Origin: Isoetes taiwanensis
Taxonomy: Eukaryota > Streptophyta > Lycopodiopsida > Isoetales > Isoetaceae
Assembly (NCBI GenBank): GCA_021234155.1
Contig: JAJEKV010000027.1
Location: 2,789,167 to 2,853,166, forward strand
Direction: 5' to 3'
Length of the DNA: 64,000 nt
How positions within the stretch are numbered: the stretch's first letter is position 1; each line of letters starts with the position of its first letter. Shown here piece by piece: positions 11,466 to 21,723 of the stretch. The notes beneath the pieces are model-generated. The model saw only the letters and a list, made by a program, of their open reading frames with translations. It made no database searches and was not told the origin of the DNA. The position numbers were made by a program, and so were the translations under genes.

Positions 11466-11985
11466 TGGTTGTAAACCAAGATCTTCTCTCTCTAGCGCTT
11501 CTCTCTCTAGCACTAGACAGAGAATATCAATTATTCCTACCTTATAACTTGAGCTACAGAGGCCAGTTTCAGATGATCTTGCGCTCATTTGAAAGTTTAC
11601 ATAGAGAGCTTTCCATTAATATATGATTTGACCCGGATCTATTAAGATAGGTACCTGCTTTTTGTAGTTTTTAATCTAGGTACCTTTTTGCAGAGTGCAA
11701 TGCCATGCAAATTTGATAGTAATATGATTTTTATCATAACTTCTGAATTCGAACTCTGTTTTGAGTGTTTTTTATTGCGTTGAAAAGCTCTCTCTAGGAT
11801 TTTTTTTTTTTTTTTTGAAGAATATAAGAATATATTAAACCACTAGAATGCGATCAAGTACAATGATAAGTGTGGTGCTAAGAAATGAAGCGCCCATCAT
11901 GATCCACAATCTGTAGGAATGTCGACCAAATTCCTCGCTTAACTGTGCCAGACAAGCTTGAGACTTGGTAAGCCTGCCACAACTC
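11466..11985. other. Junction zone with poly(T) tract; possible LINE 3' tail
   Basis: 11466-11797 shows no gene. From 11800 a run of about 18 T is followed by GAAGAATATAAGAATATATT and about 170 bp lacking similarity to the neighbouring gypsy pol. On the minus strand this reads as a 3' untranslated tail ending in poly(A), as left by a 5'-truncated LINE insertion or a retroposed transcript. It replaces the end of the outer gypsy integrase, whose homology to the inner copy stops at about 11985. Confidence 0.45.
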
Positions 11986-13792
11986 CTTGGAGCAAGCTTC
12001 TTACAATTTCCGATGCGGAGCTTCGCCTGCTTCACTTTGATCTTGAGCCACACGTTGTCGCCAACTTCGAACTCTCTGACTGTTCGATGCTTGTCGGCGA
12101 TGCTCTTTTGTCGACTCCTTGCTGCCAGAAGATATCCTCGAACTTCTTCCACTAGCTGCTGCATGTCGGCCAACATCTGCTGTGAAACTTCTACTTTTGA
12201 CACGGGATTGTGCCAAGTGTCTGGAGTTAGGCATTGATAGCCGTAGTTGATCATAAGCGGCGACATTTGGGATGATTCCTGCTTGGTGCTATTATATGCA
12301 AACTCCACCAAGTGAATAAATTCTTCCCACATACCTTGCTTATTCCAGACATAGTTTCGTAGCATGTCTTCCAAAATCCTGTTGGTCCGCTCCGTTTGGC
12401 CATCCGTCTGGGGATGATAGGCCGTGCTCATGGATAACCGTCACCCCCGATTGTCGCCAAAGAGGTCTTGCCAAAAGGCACTCATAAACTTCGGATCCCC
12501 ATCAAAGATAATCTCCCTGGCATGCCATGAAGCCCGAAGATTTCTTTGGTGAAGAGCTTCATTTGTATCCATAGCGGTGTCTCGTGGTCTGCCAAGGCAC
12601 AAAATGTGCCATCTTCGACAACCTTGTCTACCACTACCATCAAAGCGTCCTTCCCTCTTCTCCGTCCCTTGAAGCCCGTTATGAAATCCATGCGGATCAC
12701 CTCCCACTTAGCGTTTGGCACCGCTAATGGCTCCAATGCCCCCGGAATTCGAAGCCGCTCGCCTTTCTGTCTGCGACATAGCTGACATTCCTTGATGTAG
12801 CGAGCTACCGCTTCTTTATTCCCGGCCAATAATAGGCTGCTGCGCGCACTTTGAAATATGTCTTCACCCGCATGGCCAGCTATTGGACCGCGTGGCGGTC
12901 GTGGAGGATCAATTTCCTTACACCTGATGATTCGGGCACGCACAACTTGTCTTTATGGTATAACAGGTTGCCTTCCTTCTTATAATGTCTGAAGGCTTCC
13001 CGCTCTTTATCTGTTCTAGCCTCCCTAGAGAGGCTTGCCCATACTTCCTTGAAGTCCACATCCGTTGGCAAGGACTCTTCAATCTTCCTACCAAAGTCGC
13101 TGGAGAGCGTCAAAATTGCATTGCAATGCACTCTAGTTGTCAGGGGATGCCTTGAGAGTGCATCCGCTACCACGTTGAGCTTTCCCGGCTTGTAGACTAT
13201 ATCAAAGTCATATTCCTCGAGGAACTCCATCCACCTTCGCTGCCTCAAGTTAAGGTGTGGCTGCGTGAATACATACTGGAGGCTCTGATGATCTGTGTCC
13301 AATTGGAACTTTCTTCCCAAGAGGTAGTGCCTCCAAATTCTTAATGCCCTGACAACTGCAAGCAATTCTTGATTGTGCGTCGGGTAGCGCATTTCGGCGT
13401 CGTTCATCTTCCTGGAATCATACGCTACCACGCAGCTCTTCACGCATGAGCCTTTTTGTGGCTATCTTACTTCGTCCTGCCGCCACCAACTTGTCTTTCT
13501 CTCGGATCCGCGGGGTTAAGGCTGGGCAGATTGTTAAAGCTTCCTTCAACAATTCAAACCACCCAGGGCTTTCTTGTGCCAATGGTTACGCCCAATCTTT
13601 CACCTTTTCTGCCCTCATCAAATGCATTGGCGGGGCGCTATCTTAGCAAAGTTCTTCCGCGAACTTCACGTGTACCACCGCTAGGCCAAGGAAACTTCGG
13701 ACCTGGTGCACATTCTTCTCGTGCCGCCTTTGAATGACGGCTTCAATCTTGGTGGGATGCAATGAGATTCCTTCTGCTGAGATCACATGATC
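11986..13792 (-). pseudogene. pol: Outer gypsy copy, pol 3' part: RT end, RNase H, integrase
   Basis: Minus-strand continuation of the outer element interrupted at 13792 by the inner one. From 13792 it starts in the RT thumb (ISAEGISLHPTKIEAV). It runs through RNase H (YDSRKMNDAEMRYPTHNQEL, 13440-13380; TDHQSLQYVF near 13290) and then integrase (KWEVIRMDFITGF near 12700; STAYHPQTDGQTERTNRILE 12428-12369). Integrase frames are broken near 12480 and 12440. The protein diverges from the inner copy after GNCKKLAP at about 11990, so the chromodomain, PPT and 3' LTR of this copy are gone. It is joined in origin to 27637-36441. Confidence 0.9.
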
Positions 13793-15367
13793 TGTGGCGT
13801 CCCCTACTGCGTATACGGTGCACTCGCCGTATACAAACAGAGTTCATCCCCCATACCACTCCATATCGATACAGGGGCCCTCCACAATCATCGCACCCGT
13901 AACGGGTCCCATTGGGAAGAGTGAAGGGGTCATTTTACCCGTCTCCCTCGGGGCCTACCTAGGCTGAAGCGTAAACATACATGTCGATTATACAACATAA
14001 TCACATATCCACCTCGAGAAGGGTGGTGCATCAACATCTGCATAGACAATGATCGGCATCATACATAGGGTCCTACCCAAGGCTCGGACTTCGAAGGGAT
14101 GGCCCGGCTTGGGTCTCCCAGTTCATTGCGGACATAATTAAATGGCAATGGATTTGGGCGGCATATGAACATGGCATAGGGTTGTCCACTCCATCCGCCC
14201 CTCACGGTGCACACTTTTGCGTAAAGGCTGAAAAGTGTCCGGACCTCGGCCTTAGCCCACCCGGATGCATAGCGAAGGGGCTATTCACAGGTCTCATCCT
14301 CCCAGTTCGATGGGGCAGGAAGGGATCACTCCCTCCGAGAGATCTACATGCCAGACTCAAGGTGACTAGAGGGCCCGCCTGTATTCGATTGAACCCAATC
14401 GGAAAATGTACACCACTTCACGGGTGTCGAGTCCATGCCTTACCCGCACTCGGTGGTAAGCCATTAGACCTAGTCACAATGATCCCTGGTAGGCCTTACA
14501 CACTAGAGGGATCGTTCAAGAGTCAGAACATGAACCTCCTTCTTAGCCATCGGCCCCTTCACCCACAACCTGGTGTGGTTCTTGTGCACGCAGCCGAATC
14601 TATAGTGTGCTAGAGAGGCTAATCTAGGAGCATCTACTACCAAGCTTTAAGTCTCTACCCCCCTTCCCAATACAAGGAGTTCATAGAGATACATCATCCA
14701 TATACATCACAGAAGAACTAAAGAACTATATCTAATCTATATCATAGAGTTAGGTTCTTTAGTTAGAGTCTGGTATCTAGAGATCTAGAGGGGCTGCTAT
14801 GGGCAATTTAATAGGGTAAACCTACCGGATTCTATGGACCGCAATGTGGTTTAAGCTATTAAATTGCCTAAATACTGATCCTTGGGTTGCTCCTCCCGAC
14901 TGAGTTCTCGACCATCTATTTGAAATCGCCGAATCAAGGGAAACTAATGGTGCAATTCTCTCAGACAGAGTCTGAGAGGCGGTTTTGGCTCTTGAGGCAG
15001 CCAAAACAGAGCTCTAAAACCCTAGAAACGAAAAATGGGCAAGTTAGGGTTTCCCCTCCTAAATAGACAAGGGGGTAAGCTAGGGTTTCCAATTATCCCC
15101 TTTAGGCATGTGGGATAATTGGGAATGGGCCCACTTGCCTTTAATGGCTAGGTGGCAAAATGTGCCCACATGGAAAGGTGTGCCCACATTAATGTGCACA
15201 TTGGTAAATGTGCACATTAATAATAAATGCACATTGCTAGCAAGTTGCCCCCTAGGGGCTACCCACCTGGCTACTGGCGTCGTGCACACTGGTCGGAGTG
15301 GCGTAATGCTGCGTGGGCAAAGATGCGATATATGTCCCGGGACCGTATAATCGCGGGAAACGTCACA
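13793..15367 (-). repeat. 3' LTR of the inner gypsy element
   Basis: 1575 bp, ends TGTGGCGTCCCC on the left and GTCACA on the right. It matches 26064-27636 and 34876-36441 along its full length. On the minus strand it starts TGTGACG. A candidate promoter TATA is not obvious; GTCTATTTAGG near 15065 is the best A/T-rich element. Short plus-strand frames inside (for example 14182-14613) are LTR translations, not genes. Confidence 0.92.
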
Positions 15368-15380
15368 TTCTCCCCACCTT
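15368..15380 (-). other. Polypurine tract of the inner gypsy element
   Basis: Minus strand reads AAGGTGGGGAGAA immediately before the 3' LTR start TGTGACG. This purine run in this position primes plus-strand DNA synthesis in LTR retrotransposons. A similar tract, AAGATGGGGAGAA, precedes the LTR at 47618. Confidence 0.85.
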
Positions 15381-16254
15381 GAAATGATGCTGTCCGCAGC
15401 ATCGTGGGTCTCCCCACCTTGGCATCTTCCTAACCTGCAATCAACCTGATACATACGATATACTACCATCATACTTACACATTTATTAAGATTACCTTAA
15501 GGTAATATTTTTAGAACATTATCACGCCATTATATTATGGAATAACTTATCAATTCATAACATCATTAAAACAAGTTACTCAATACTTCACTTATCACGA
15601 CAATTTAGTTTATCAAAATTTTAACATTTCATATCTAACATTATTGTTCGAGGTACTCTTCATTCCTTGCAACACATTACAACAAAATTTGTGTTGCAAG
15701 TCTTCATAGCTCGACCTCCTTGCCCTCCGGAGCGCTCTATTGGCCTGCAGGTCGACACTACGTTAGTACCATTTTAATTATTAGAAAAATTTTGGTTATA
15801 TGGTGACCACCCCACCTATCTACATGGATGCATGGCTAATCTCCCGGCGTAGGAAGAGGGTGAATCTTCCATTATGGCCGGAGAGACAGCGCCTATATGC
15901 CTATATGCCGCTCATGCCTACACCTCTAGTTGCCCAGCGTAGAGGATATCCTTCCCGTATATGGGGCGTGAAGGATAGATTCCTCCTATCAAAGCATATA
16001 TGGGGCTAAAGGTGCCTTTCCTATCAATGCATTCCTCAATGACCTCCTTTCTCTCGAGGTCGTCTACTTCCGTGGAACGGAAGTAGACTTTCTAATCTAC
16101 TTTCCACTCATCCAAGCGAAAACACGGTCATGCCTACATTGACATTACACCACGCTCTAGAGATCACCGTAGTGATCCCATCATCGGTAACAACGCATGC
16201 GACCCATACCTAGCATAGGTTGCATGCGTAGATTAATCTTAACTACACATAGAA
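15381..16254 (-). other. 3' untranslated region of the inner gypsy element
   Basis: Non-coding A/T-rich region between the pol stop and the PPT. It contains a 12-bp perfect stem with 3-nt loop at 16062-16088 (GTCTACTTCCGT / ACGGAAGTAGAC). No frame with family similarity. Confidence 0.7.
16062..16088. other. Perfect 12-bp hairpin in the element's 3' UTR
   Basis: GTCTACTTCCGT (16062-16073), loop GGA, ACGGAAGTAGAC (16077-16088). It lies about 170 nt after the pol stop in the sense direction. Role unknown; RNA stability or packaging are guesses. Confidence 0.75.
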
Positions 16255-17475
16255 TTAATCTACACAAATCGACATGCCTGAGCCGATTTCTTCGGAGATG
16301 ACTTTGCCGTCCCATTGCTCCATAAACTGTGGGTACTGCTTTACTAGATCTTTCTTAAGTACCCATGTGGCGTCTTCCACTGGCAAGTGCTTCCACTTGA
16401 CCAAGTATTGGAGAAACTCTGATCTTCTCGTTTTCTTGAAGGCTTTATCAAGAATCAACTCTGGAACTATTTCTAGCTGCTCCTCCGTCATTTCCAACAA
16501 CGTTGGAGTGTCCAAGACTTCATCTGGATTGGGGGTATGTTTCTTCAATAAACTCACGTGGAAGACCTTATGAATCTTTAGGTGTGCTGGCAAATCTAGC
16601 TTGTAGGATTGATTACCTACTCTCTTGACTATTCTGAAAGGTCCAGCCCACCTTGGAGCAAGCTTCTTGCAATTACCGATACGGAGCTTCGCCTGCTTCA
16701 CCTTGATCTTGAGCCATACATCGTCTCCAACTCGGAACTCTCTAACTGTTCGATGCTTGTCGGCAATGCTCTTAAATGCGACTTCTTCTTGCTAGCGGAT
16801 ATCCTCGAACTTCTTCCCACGAAGCCGCTGCATATCGGCCAACATCTCTGGCGTGAAACTTCTACTTTTGACACGGGATTGTGCCAAGTGTGCGAGTTAG
16901 GCGATAGCGTAATTGATCATAAACGGCGACATTTGGGATGATTCTTGCTTGGTGCTATTGTAGGCAAACTCCACCAAGTGAATAAATTCTTCCCACATAC
17001 CTTGCTTATTCCAGACATAGTTCCGTAGCATGTCTTCTAAAATCCTATTGGTCCGGCCCCGCTTTGGCCATCCGTCGAGGATGATACGGCCGTCTCATGG
17101 ATAGCTTCGCCTGAATGGTCGCCAAAGAGGTCTTGCCAAAAGGCTCATAAACTTCTTGATCCCCTCGGCGGAGATAATGTCCCTTGGCATGCCATGAAGC
17201 CTGAAGATCTCTTTGGTGAAGAGCTTTGCTGTATCCATAGCCGTATCTGTGGTCCTGCAAGGCACAAAATGTGCCATCTTCGACAACTTGTCGACCACTA
17301 CCATCAAGGCATCCTTCCCTCTTACTGTTCTTGGAAGCCCTGTGATGAAATCCATGCTGATCACCTCCCACTTAGCATTTGGCACCGCTAATGGCTCTAA
17401 TGCCCCCGAATTGCCGCTCGCCGTCTCACGACATAGTGACATTCCCTCGATGTAGCTAGCTACCTGCTTCTTCAT
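16255..17475 (-). pseudogene. pol: Inner gypsy integrase with C-terminal chromodomain
   Basis: The HHCC-type zinc region is partly visible near 17475 (GMKKQVASYIEGMSLC). The catalytic core shows WEVISMDFITGLP (first Asp, near 17360). Frames then break around 17095-16941. From 16701 the C-terminal domain is open for 148 residues: GPFRIVKRVGNQSYKLDLP, then HVSLLKKH, then a chromodomain in the last 60 residues with FLQYLVKWKHLPVEDATW and PQFMEQWDG. Chromodomains of this group direct integration toward heterochromatin, and several bind methylated H3 tails. Two Trp of the aromatic cage region are present. This places the element among chromoviruses; the KHLP and ATW signature resembles the Tekay group, but I did not test that. 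Confidence 0.9.
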
Positions 17476-17479
17476 TCCC

Positions 17480-19490
17480 GGCCAATAATAGCTCGCAAGA
17501 CTTTGAAATATGTTTTCATGAATCCCATGGCCAGCTATTGGGCTGTTAGCGTGTCATGGAGGATCAATTTCCTTACCCCTGATGATTCGGGCACGCACAG
17601 CTTGTTCTTATGGTATAACAGGTTGCCCTCCTTCTTATAATGTTTGAAGGCTTCCCGCTCTTTATCTGTTCTAGCCTCCCTAGAGAGGCTTGTCCATACT
17701 TCCCTGAAATCCACATCCGTTGGCAAGGACTCTTCAATCTTCTTACCAAAGTCATTTGAGAGCGTCGAAATTGCATTGCAATGCACTCTAGTTGTCGATG
17801 CCTTGAAAGCGATCCGCTACCACGTTGAGCTTCCCGCTTGTAGACTATATCAAAGTCATACTCTTCAAGGAACTCCATCCACCTTCTCTCGCCTCGGGTT
17901 GAGGTGTGGTTGCGTGAATACATACCGGAGGCTCGATGGTGCAGATCCAATTGGAACTTCCTTCCCAAAAGATAGTGCCTCCAAATTCTTAATGCCCGAC
18001 AACCGCAGCGGCAACTCCATATCGCGGCGCCGGGTAGCGTTTGGCATCGTTCATCTTCCTGGAGTCGTACGCTACCACACGCTCTTCTTGCATGAGCACT
18101 GCACCTGTAGCTATCTTACTCGCATCTGTGGTTACAAGCTTATCTTTCTCTGGGTCCGGCAGGGTTAAGACTGGGGCGGTTGTTAAAGCTTCCTTCAACA
18201 ATTCAAACCCTGCTTGGGCTTTCTTGTGCCAATGCTCTGCCCAATCTTTCACCTTCTCCGCCCTCGTCAAGTCTGTTAGCGGGGCCGCTATCTTAGCAAA
18301 GTTCTTCACGAACTTCCTGTAGTACCCGCCTCATGAACGTCGCGGGGGCGTTCAATAAGCCGAAAGGCATTACCGTGAACTCATAATGCCCATACCGCGT
18401 TCTGAAGGCAGTTTTGTGGATATCTTCTTCCTTAATCCGGATTTGGTGATAGCCTGACCTTAAGTCGATTTTAGAGAAGACCTTTGCCCCTTGGAGCTGA
18501 TCCATCAAGTCATCTGATCTGGGAAGCGCATACTTGTTCTTAATGGTGTGCTTGTTCAACTGTCTATAGTCTATGCACATCCTTAAATTGCCATCCTTCT
18601 TCTTGACGAACAGAATAGGCGCTCCAAATGGTGAGACACTAGGTCTGATGAAGCCTAGGTCGAGCAACTCCTGCAATTGCTTCTTTAGCTCCTCCCAACT
18701 CCTGGTCGTCATTACGTATGGGGCTTTGCTTGTCGGCCGTTCCTGGTTCGAAAAGGCTATCTCACACTCGACTCCTATAAGGAGGAAGCCGCTTGATCTC
18801 ATCCGAAAGAGATCATGGAACTCCGCGGATCGCCTTTAGCTATTTGCCCGGCAACTTGGCCGAGCACATTGTCTTCTTTGCTTTCTTCGACTCGCTCATC
18901 AATCTCAAGCTTGAAGATGTATGCTACCCGCCGCTCTTGATGCACTTGAACGGCGTTTAGAAGACATACACCGCATGATGGGAACAACTTCTTTACACGT
19001 GATCTCAATGATCTTTACCATCGGTGTTGGGAAGGTCACCTTCCGCTTTGCAATAATCAATAATGGCCCTCGCTGGCCCAAGATACTCCATTCCTATGAT
19101 CGTGTCATACTTGCCAATGCCCATTATCCCCATCCGGATATTAATCCCAAGTCGATGTCGGGTTAATTCTCTTGCACCGTCCCGCCTTTACCGCTCCACT
19201 TGCTAAGACAACGGGCCTTGGCTTTGACTTTAGTGGTTTCAACTTCAACATTTGAACCACTATGGGGGATGCAAAGTTATGGCTACTTCCTGAGTCTATC
19301 AGGACTATGAAGGACTTGGCGTTGGCCTTCCCTACTGTGGAAATTACTTTATACTGGCTCTCCGCTTGCTCTCAGATCTATTGCGGCAAAGATATGACAC
19401 TCACCACTCAATGTAGTCGCGCTGCCTGCCGCCGCCGTCGTCATTTAGTGTCCCAATCTCCCCAACTCCGCTAAGCTATTTTGCACTCAT
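17480..19490 (-). pseudogene. pol: Inner gypsy protease, reverse transcriptase and RNase H
   Basis: RT is open from 18802 to 18293 with [38 protein letters not shown] and [20 protein letters not shown]. The FFDD box region is lost in a frame break near 18300. RNase H follows at 18309-17535 (TTDASKIATGAVL, YDSRKMNDA) in several frames. The protease half (19480-18810) is heavily shifted; pieces of the same protein as the intact copy at 27779-28987 are recognisable (IDSGSSH region near 19300). Compared with the outer copy, differences concentrate at CTG/CAG sites. Confidence 0.85.
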
Positions 19491-21421
19491 GACGTAGGGG
19501 CAGTTCGCTGTCCTATGGCCTGGCTAGAAGCACCTGAAACAAAGCTGCTTTTCTATGCACTCCTGCCTCTTTTCCTTGGACATCGCCTGCAAAAAGGATC
19601 GCACCGCTTTGGAGTAGTTTGACCCTTCCTGCTTGTCCTTGAAGGACACTGTTTCTTCTCTTCTTTGCTTTCCCGATTGCCACCATATGGGGCTCTAAAA
19701 GCCGACTCTGGACTGGCTGCCCTAGGGCTATAACTCCCTGTTGCCTTGCCTTTATCCTGGTAATACTGCTGCCTCTGCCCGCTATTCTGAGGTCCTGTCC
19801 CCTTGCAAGCTTATTGCCTTGGACTCTGCTTCTGATACTGTCTTAGGGTTTATTGCCCTTACAAGCTTGCGGATCTCCTCATTCAGCCCCTCAATGTAGC
19901 TCTCTACTGCATGCTTTTCACCCAACCTTGGCACATAAAGCCTTAACCTCATGAATTCCTCTGTATATTTCTGGACTGATTTGTTTCCCTGTTGCAACCT
20001 GTAGAACTGTTGCATCATGCTGGACTTGTGCTCTCCAGGGAAAATTTTAAGGGACCTATAATTTTGTATAAGTATAATGAATTGGCCATTCCTTGTAAAA
20101 TATGTCTCCAAAAGTGTAGCCTGAACTGGCCATTTTCCCTATTTTGTTCTAATGTAGCTGCAACCCCATTGGCAATTTTTGAACCAAATATGTAATAATG
20201 TGTAGCTCAAATGGCGATTTTTAGCTAGATTCTTATTAAAAATAGAGCTAGTTACCCAAACATAAAGAAGTCGCTACCCTATATTAATGTGTTTAAGTTA
20301 CATGTTGTACGAATTTGAATTCAACACAGATTGCTGGTAGGGAGAATCAGAAATCGGATGCCAGAGTCTTCGTAAAGAGGATTGAAAAGTGCCTCGACGT
20401 TTGATTTTCCAAAAGAAGGGGATTATTCTTAGTTGGTAGATATATTTAGGAATAAAAATTTCTAATAATGTTGGCCCCTCATAAATGACGAATTTATGGG
20501 GGGGCTCTTAATGAGTTAAGATTTGGCGAACTTAAGGCATTACAGGATTTGGCCAAGTGGCCTAAATGGCCATTCCATTGGCATATCTAGTTCTAACTTG
20601 GGACTAAATTAGCCCCAAAGTCGATACCACTCCAATTAGCAAACATCTAATTGGCCATTCTAATGTCGTAATCAGCAATAAAATGCCATGAAATGGCGAA
20701 TCTGCAGGTAGTCCGTCGATAAGGCATCCTACTCAAGCCGGCCGTCATATTACGCCTGAACCTGTAATTTGTGGCCAAATGGCCCACCGGGGCCACTAAA
20801 ATTTTCGCTGGTGCTCTCTTGGGACGTAATGGCGCTTGAAGGCTTTAGCAAACTTTCTGAACCTGCAAGCATCCCTGCTCAACCCATGGGCCTTTGCATA
20901 ACCCTTCCACCAAATCCGTGCGGCTCCTTTCAAGTTGGCTGTTGCCACTCTGCCTTTGTCTTATCCTTCATGCCATAGGCATTGCCGTACTCACTCATTT
21001 CGTCCAGCCATGCCTCTGCTTCTAATCCTGACCTGTTCTCCCCCGAGAATTGTTCGAGTTTCCGGGCCTTCCATACATTGCCCAAAGGTGCGAGAATCTA
21101 CCTTCTTCCGGTAGTCGAGGCTCGTGTCCCTTTGTCGCCCATCTATGGTGTCCCTCCTCGCCTTGCATCTGCGGTGTTCCTTTGCCTTCCATCCGCTCGG
21201 GTCCCTCGGCCTGCTCTTCCTCTTCCTCCCGAGCCCGGTCCGAATCTGAACTTGAGTCGGAGGATTCGAAATTGGAGGACCTCCTTCTCTTGCTCCTCTT
21301 CTTGTCTCTTCCCCCGCTTCCGAAGCTGATGCTTGCGGCAACCGGCGTTGCCCACCAACCCACTCCTCGCTTGTGCGCCGCCAAAGGCCTTTATCCTTTC
21401 GAGGTCCGTCCTCATCCGTGA
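19491..21421 (-). pseudogene. gag: Inner gypsy gag, interrupted by a hAT-type MITE
   Basis: Gag core appears at 20027-19782 (RLQQGNKSVQKYTEEFMRLR, YIEGLNEEIRKLVRAINP). A CX2CX4HX4C zinc knuckle (CFRCF.PGHRTANC, one stop inside) lies near 19550-19500, next to protease. Upstream of the insertion (20811-21421) the N-terminal part is frame-shifted but shows DLERIKAFGG and an acidic Ser-rich stretch (SSDSSSDSDR). Gag forms the particle and binds RNA. Its start is uncertain: in both copies the region between ORF X and gag has a conserved stop near 21540. Confidence 0.8.
20036..20810. mobile_element. 775-bp non-autonomous hAT-type element inserted in gag
   Basis: Ends CAGGGAAAATTTTA (left) and TAAAATTTTCGCTG (right) are inverted repeats with one mismatch. 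GTGCTCTC at 20028-20035 is repeated exactly at 20811-20818. The outer copy at 29535 has one uninterrupted GTGCTCTC at the same place, confirming the insertion and the 8-bp duplication diagnostic of hAT elements. The interior is rich in TGGCCAAATGGCC-like palindromic words and has no transposase. It inserted after the two gypsy copies diverged, or at least only in the inner lineage. Confidence 0.92.
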
Positions 21422-21723
21422 TATTTCCTCTTAAGGGGTTATGGGTCCAAATTCCTCAAACAAAGCTCTTTGCCGGGGTGGCATGGACGACTCGTTTCTT
21501 CCATATGGTCTCGGCGTTGTCGTTCCCCTGAGCCTAGGCCTCTAGCTGCATACACAAGTAATTCATGGCCATATGGTTAGTTTTACTTGTTCTCTTTGCA
21601 TTATGTGTGGTTTGTTGGCATAGTTGTGGAACAAAATATATCAACAAAGCATTTAAAGTGTAAAAGAAATTATATTTATATTATATAATATTTTAGTACA
21701 AAATCCCCGGGATCAAGAGTCTA

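Noticed and set aside
14182-14613. 143-codon plus-strand frame
   Set aside because: It lies wholly inside an LTR, is disrupted in the other two LTR copies and is antisense to the element.
21050-21421. Overlapping long frames on both strands rich in Arg/Ser/Pro
   Set aside because: Shadows of the GC-rich gag N-terminal region; only the minus strand agrees with element orientation.
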